Source: a virus. From it: a DNA stretch of 31,645 bases. Positions within the stretch are counted from its first letter, which is position 1. Each line of letters starts with the position of its first letter. Positions 28,946 through 31,645 of the stretch are shown here, piece after piece. Location of the stretch: positions 1 to 31,645 of the IMG/VR virus record IMGVR_UViG_3300025093_000073, one strand, 5' to 3'. The translations under genes were made by a program, and so were the position numbers. Under the pieces are notes generated by a model. The model did not search any database. It was not told the DNA's origin and saw only the letters and a program-made list of their open reading frames with translations.

Positions 28946-30132
28946 TAGAATTGTTGTCTGTCAGAATCAATTGCATAAGTAAAGGATACCTCAAGTAAAA
29001 AGAGTTCATCTCTATCCTCATACTTCACATCGTAATTGGTTGTATCAATGTTAACCGCTATCAGCTCTCCTCCGATTTCAAGGTATATATCTTGACTGCT
29101 CAACATATCTTTCAACCATTCGGATTGCTCTCCGCTTATCCAATTGGATGTGAGCGCAGTTGTGCGTTTCTCCTTTACCCAATAATCCAACGTTTGCCTA
29201 TCCTGTTTTGAATAGGTTACTGCACCCAAAGCAGAAACAACATCGGGTATCTGTTTCATAGTTTGCCGTTGTACCGAGTAGCTATCTTTTGCCGATAGTT
29301 CAAAATCAAACCAATCATAAGCTCCTAAACGATTAAGCCAATGCACCCTAACATTGTCGTAACAAGTTTCTTTTATCTTGAATGTGAATGTTTCCGCTCC
29401 TCCTGCCGATGTGTTTGCCGTTACTCTATACTCGTCAATTGTATTGTTAATGATCGGCTGAACCGGAGGGATTGAAAACCTCGCAGGATCAATTGCATTG
29501 ATGGCATCAACTCCTGCTGCTAACATAAATATTTGTGAGCTTGATGTATTGGGTACGTTGTAAACATTTTGGATAATGCCGTTGAGATACGTTGCAATAG
29601 TTAGGTCTGTTAATGTTGTTCCTGTGTCCAACATCAGATGTAATGCACCCCAACCCTCAAGGAATGTATTTTGTAATCTTGGCGCATTGGTTAAGAATTT
29701 AGTATCGAGATAGGTACTCGGCAGGTAGTCAACAAAATCAACGTAGGATAAGGCAGCATTAAATACATAGTGAGTTGCATTGCTTAGGTTAGGGAATTGC
29801 GTTAATGTTCCTGCAACCTCATACTCCTCGCCAATCTGTATATCATACTCAAGGTAACTATTAGATGCTCTCCGGATTCCATTTGTATCGGTCAATGGGT
29901 ACAGGTCTTGAGATAGGTAGTTGCGCAATGTACGTGATACATCAACAACCAATAAGCCAACTCCTCCCGGCTCTGCTTTGATCTTGTATCTGTAAACAGT
30001 TGTCGCTCCAATCACAATATCAACCAAGTATTTAAATTGAGGTTGAGCTACGTTGGTGCTTGTGCCTGTCCATATTACGTTATTGTTTACAGGTACGTAA
30101 TCCGCAGGAGTATTTACTATCGTTATTGCCAT
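28945..30132 (-). CDS. Tail protein (395 aa), probably distal tail
   Basis: Beta-rich N-terminus (TSTNVAQPQFKYLVDIVIGA, VYRYKIKAEPGGVGLLVVDV), with a middle ending in TNAPRLQNTFLEGWGALHLM. The C-terminus contains YDNVRVHWLNRLGAYDWFDF, which resembles a lectin/galactose-binding beta sandwich, followed by DELFLLEVSFTYAIDSD. It sits between the HK97-gp10-like gene and the large tail protein and overlaps both by one to a few bases. No catalytic motif was found. Confidence 0.6.
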   Translation of the reverse strand: MAITIVNTPADYVPVNNNVIWTGTSTNVAQPQFKYLVDIVIGATTVYRYKIKAEPGGVGLLVVDVSRTLRNYLSQDLYPLTDTNGIRRASNSYLEYDIQIGEEYEVAGTLTQFPNLSNATHYVFNAALSYVDFVDYLPSTYLDTKFLTNAPRLQNTFLEGWGALHLMLDTGTTLTDLTIATYLNGIIQNVYNVPNTSSSQIFMLAAGVDAINAIDPARFSIPPVQPIINNTIDEYRVTANTSAGGAETFTFKIKETCYDNVRVHWLNRLGAYDWFDFELSAKDSYSVQRQTMKQIPDVVSALGAVTYSKQDRQTLDYWVKEKRTTALTSNWISGEQSEWLKDMLSSQDIYLEIGGELIAVNIDTTNYDVKYEDRDELFLLEVSFTYAIDSDRQQF

Positions 30133-30689
30133 TATTCAAACATTTGGTTTGCAACATCCTCTGCCAACTTCTCGGCTAAGGATTCATATAATTCTTTTAA
30201 ATCTTTATCGGTCAAAACAGAGGAGGCAAACTTGTTGCCCTTGATACCCTTTCTGTATATCCCTTCTCTAATATTCAAAGCAGAAAAGTAATCATTGCCT
30301 CCTGCTTTTAATTTAGTCCTTACCCAATCTCCAATCGGGCCTCTTGGTACCTTATCTTTATTCCAAAACAATGGCGGCTTTTTAGATTTATACCTTGCAT
30401 CTGATGTGTTATTTTGGTTAGGCATTGCCTTGCCTGTAATATCACTCTTGCCTCCTACACCTCGCACCCCTGCATCAACATAGTACCAATAATCCTCCGC
30501 CTGTATTGTGCCAATTATAAACCCTCCCTTTTGAGTAATGCTCTTGTCGTAATTCTTACCCAATGATTGACGCAATGTCCCGGAGTTGTTACTCCTATCA
30601 GCAGCTAAGTTCCTTTGCATTCTGCGGATACGGACATTTAACCACGTTTGTAGTCTATCGGTTGTTAATGGATACTTATTCTCTGCCAT
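30132..30689 (-). CDS. HK97 gp10-like tail/neck protein
   Basis: 185 residues. The opening helix (TDRLQTWLNVRIRRMQRN) and the core DYWYYVDAGVRGVGG, with the aromatic YxxxxDxG pattern, then FWNKDKVPRGPIGDWVRTKL and a C-terminal ELYESLAEKLAEDVANQ helix, match the HK97-gp10 family of head-tail joining proteins. The ATG lies directly after the stop of the frameshift extension. Confidence 0.7.
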   Translation of the reverse strand: MAENKYPLTTDRLQTWLNVRIRRMQRNLAADRSNNSGTLRQSLGKNYDKSITQKGGFIIGTIQAEDYWYYVDAGVRGVGGKSDITGKAMPNQNNTSDARYKSKKPPLFWNKDKVPRGPIGDWVRTKLKAGGNDYFSALNIREGIYRKGIKGNKFASSVLTDKDLKELYESLAEKLAEDVANQMFE

Positions 30690-30965
30690 CTATCGCCTCG
30701 CTTTGAATTCGTTTAACTGCCTCAACTTCTCGTAATACTCCTCCTTGTCCTTGTAGTAAAGCAACAGATTGAGAAACTCGATGAGCTTCATATCGTAATA
30801 GTATTCCCATTTCTCCGGGCAGCCATTCGATAGGTTGTCCAATGTTACATACCATCCCCATGCCTCAAGTCCTCCTCCACCTGCTTTAGTATTTCCTGCG
30901 CTTTGGCGAGTTGGTTGTTGCCATAGTCTTTCATAGTTGCTATTAATTCGTGAGAGATTGTCCAA
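30690..30965 (-). CDS. Frameshift extension (T part) of the tail assembly chaperone
   Basis: This frame has no convincing start codon of its own: only a TTG at the slip site. It continues the upstream gene if the ribosome slips -1 on the T9 run at 30972-30964. It would add 91 residues, including GLEAWGWYVTLDNLSNG and a helical KLIEFLNLLLYYKDKEEYYE region, to the first 175 residues, giving a 266-aa product. That helical C-terminus is what GT-type chaperones use to bind tape measure. The alternative is a separate, poorly initiated gene. Confidence 0.75.
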   Translation of the reverse strand: MDNLSRINSNYERLWQQPTRQSAGNTKAGGGGLEAWGWYVTLDNLSNGCPEKWEYYYDMKLIEFLNLLLYYKDKEEYYEKLRQLNEFKARR

Positions 30966-31489
30966 AAAAAAAGCGCAATAGGATAGGCATATTTAATGCT
31001 CATCTTGTCCCGTATTGCCTCGCTTATCTCTTGATGCCTCTCTCCGTTGTACTTGCCTTTCTTCCAACCGAATGCCTTGCGCTCATCGGGTACGATCACA
31101 CAAGAGAGTATCTTGTGTAGATTCTGAATGATGAGGAAATTATTGTTATTACACTCCTTTAAAAAATGCATCAAGTCCATGTACTGCGCCCCTGTCATCT
31201 TATTGATGTTGGTATTGATGTGATACCTCTGCCCATCTATTTTAAATGTATCGGGCATCTCTCTCAATCCATTAAATTCATTTAAGAACTCCAAGTGCTT
31301 TGCAATCCTCTTGTAGTCTCCGATGCTGATTTTCTTAATGTCATCCAATGGGATTCCCGACAATACCGAAATCAATGCAGGTACTCTCTCAACTAACTTG
31401 CCATCTGATGTTAACACCGGGTAAAGCTCTGCAAACCTACCTACTGTAATACTATCCCAATTCTTGGGTATTTTAATTTTCAACTCCAT
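30845..31489 (-). CDS. Tail assembly chaperone (G-like, short product)
   Basis: 214 residues. It starts MELKIKIPKNWDSITVGRFA, a common N-terminus for this protein class, continues with ALISVLSGIPLDDIKKISIG and a helical middle, and the slippery C TTT TTT TTT run falls at codons 173-175. The normal product reads on for 39 codons beyond the run (TISHELIATMKDYGNNQ onwards). Chaperones G and GT wrap tape measure during tail assembly. Unusually, the tape-measure gene is several kb away. It is the first gene after the promoter at 31497-31524, with an ATG only seven bases past the -10. Confidence 0.75.
   Translation of the reverse strand: MELKIKIPKNWDSITVGRFAELYPVLTSDGKLVERVPALISVLSGIPLDDIKKISIGDYKRIAKHLEFLNEFNGLREMPDTFKIDGQRYHINTNINKMTGAQYMDLMHFLKECNNNNFLIIQNLHKILSCVIVPDERKAFGWKKGKYNGERHQEISEAIRDKMSIKYAYPIALFFWTISHELIATMKDYGNNQLAKAQEILKQVEEDLRHGDGM
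30964..30972 (-). other. Slippery T9 run for -1 ribosomal frameshift
   Basis: Minus strand GCGC-T9-GGACA. In frame 0 the codons are CTT TTT TTT TGG; T TTT TTT is a perfect X XXX XXX slip site. After a -1 step reading continues TTG GAC AAT, exactly where the downstream open frame begins (30965). I see no strong stimulatory pseudoknot immediately after it. Confidence 0.7.
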
Positions 31490-31496
31490 ACACAGT

Positions 31497-31524
31497 ATAA
31501 TATAATTTATTTAGAATGTGTCAA
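31497..31524 (-). promoter_or_regulatory. Late-type promoter before chaperone gene (right copy)
   Basis: Minus strand TTGACA (31524-31519), 16-base spacer ending ATTA, TATTAT (31502-31497), then seven bases to the ATG at 31489. It is the strongest member of the set and agrees with the left copy at the -35 and in spacing. Confidence 0.75.
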
Positions 31525-31528
31525 GCAT

Positions 31529-31554
31529 AAAAAAAAGGGATGCGAATGCACCCC
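31529..31554 (-). terminator. Intrinsic terminator after terL / small RNA (right copy)
   Basis: Identical to 228-253: 7-bp GC-rich stem and T8, with no substitutions between copies. Confidence 0.8.
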
Positions 31555-31621
31555 TCTTTCTGTAACAAAACAAAAACCTATCAGAAAGGATGCCAAGAAC
31601 AGGCATCATCAATAGACATCA
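31529..31621 (-). ncRNA. Candidate small structured RNA (right copy)
   Basis: Same three-hairpin layout as 228-320. The only changes are in hairpin 2's loop and just before hairpin 1. The strand variants keep every stem, which supports a real structure. Confidence 0.55.
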
Positions 31622-31629
31622 CAAAGATA
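31622..31629 (-). promoter_or_regulatory. Bacteroidetes-type -7 element TATCTTTG (right copy)
   Basis: Second copy of the element at 321-328, unchanged, followed by the structured RNA and preceded by the terL stop codon. Confidence 0.5.
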
Positions 31630-31645
31630 GTATTTTATCTCAACT

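Larger units (their letters stand above)
31302..31645. repeat. Right copy of 344-bp terminal direct repeat
   Basis: This is the partner of 1-344, ending two codons beyond the terL stop codon. It carries a perfect TATTAT -10 where the left copy has TATTGT. All other signal elements are the same: -35, terminator, hairpin stems and TATCTTTG. Confidence 0.9.

Noticed and set aside
30676-30861. Third open frame (61 aa) across the chaperone T part
   Set aside because: The -1 frame entered from the slip site gives the family-like peptide; this third frame has no such pattern.
1-31645. Lysogeny genes, tRNAs, CRISPR arrays, insertion sequences
   Set aside because: I looked for integrase or repressor patterns, cloverleaf sequences, regular spaced repeats and inverted-repeat-bounded transposases and saw none.

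Overview
The window is an almost complete genome of a tailed phage, probably a siphovirus infecting a Bacteroidetes (Flavobacteria-like) bacterium. The first 344 bases reappear at 31302-31645 with 13 substitutions and no net indel, so the contig closes into a unit of about 31.3 kb. The host inference rests on four things: A/T-rich starts without Shine-Dalgarno sequences, TAnnTTTG (-7 type) promoter elements, a DUF3127-type single-strand binding protein, and many small families that resemble Bacteroidetes phage genes. I see no integrase, CI/Cro-type repressor, tRNA or CRISPR array. I also see no DNA polymerase or primase, so replication must lean on the host.

All genes but one are on the minus strand, so transcription runs from high to low coordinates. 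12.7-10.3 kb holds small early genes, an exported GH73 lysin and a stand-alone DnaA domain IV protein. 10.3-6.9 kb is the recombination/modification block: annealing protein, YqaJ-like exonuclease, a TET-associated-type glycosyltransferase with a small partner, SSB-like protein and PD-(D/E)XK nuclease. 6.8-3.0 kb holds a replication initiator with internal 10/11-bp iterons, a DnaB/RecA-like helicase, a C5 DNA methyltransferase, small genes and a sigma-factor-like protein. 3.0-0.3 kb holds small genes, terS, two previously hidden mini-genes and terL.

Across the contig junction come the virion genes: tail-assembly chaperone with a -1 frameshift extension (31.5-30.7 kb), an HK97-gp10-like protein, large tail proteins, tape measure (25.2-23.3), prohead protease, scaffold, major capsid protein, a candidate tail tube, a lectin-like surface protein, portal and connector. 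The lysis cassette (XhlA-like, M15 endolysin, holin) and a DEDD exonuclease follow, down to 13.0 kb. The order is unusual: portal lies after the capsid genes, and the tail block lies between terL and the head genes. The only plus-strand gene is a VRR-NUC nuclease at 12750-13040.

The most interesting signal is regulatory. Five distinct sites share TTGACA-N16-(T/C)ATT(A/T)T, with the 16-base spacer always ending in TTA. They lie upstream of late genes, and the first sits just after the sigma-like gene. In three of them the predicted transcript start falls on or next to the ATG, implying leaderless late mRNAs. Early/middle intervals instead carry TAnnTTTG elements. In two places TATCTTTG directly follows a stop codon and leads into a compact structured RNA ending in U8. 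The two end copies act as a built-in comparison: all 5 coding differences are synonymous, and the 8 non-coding ones miss every stem, the -35 and the terminator.
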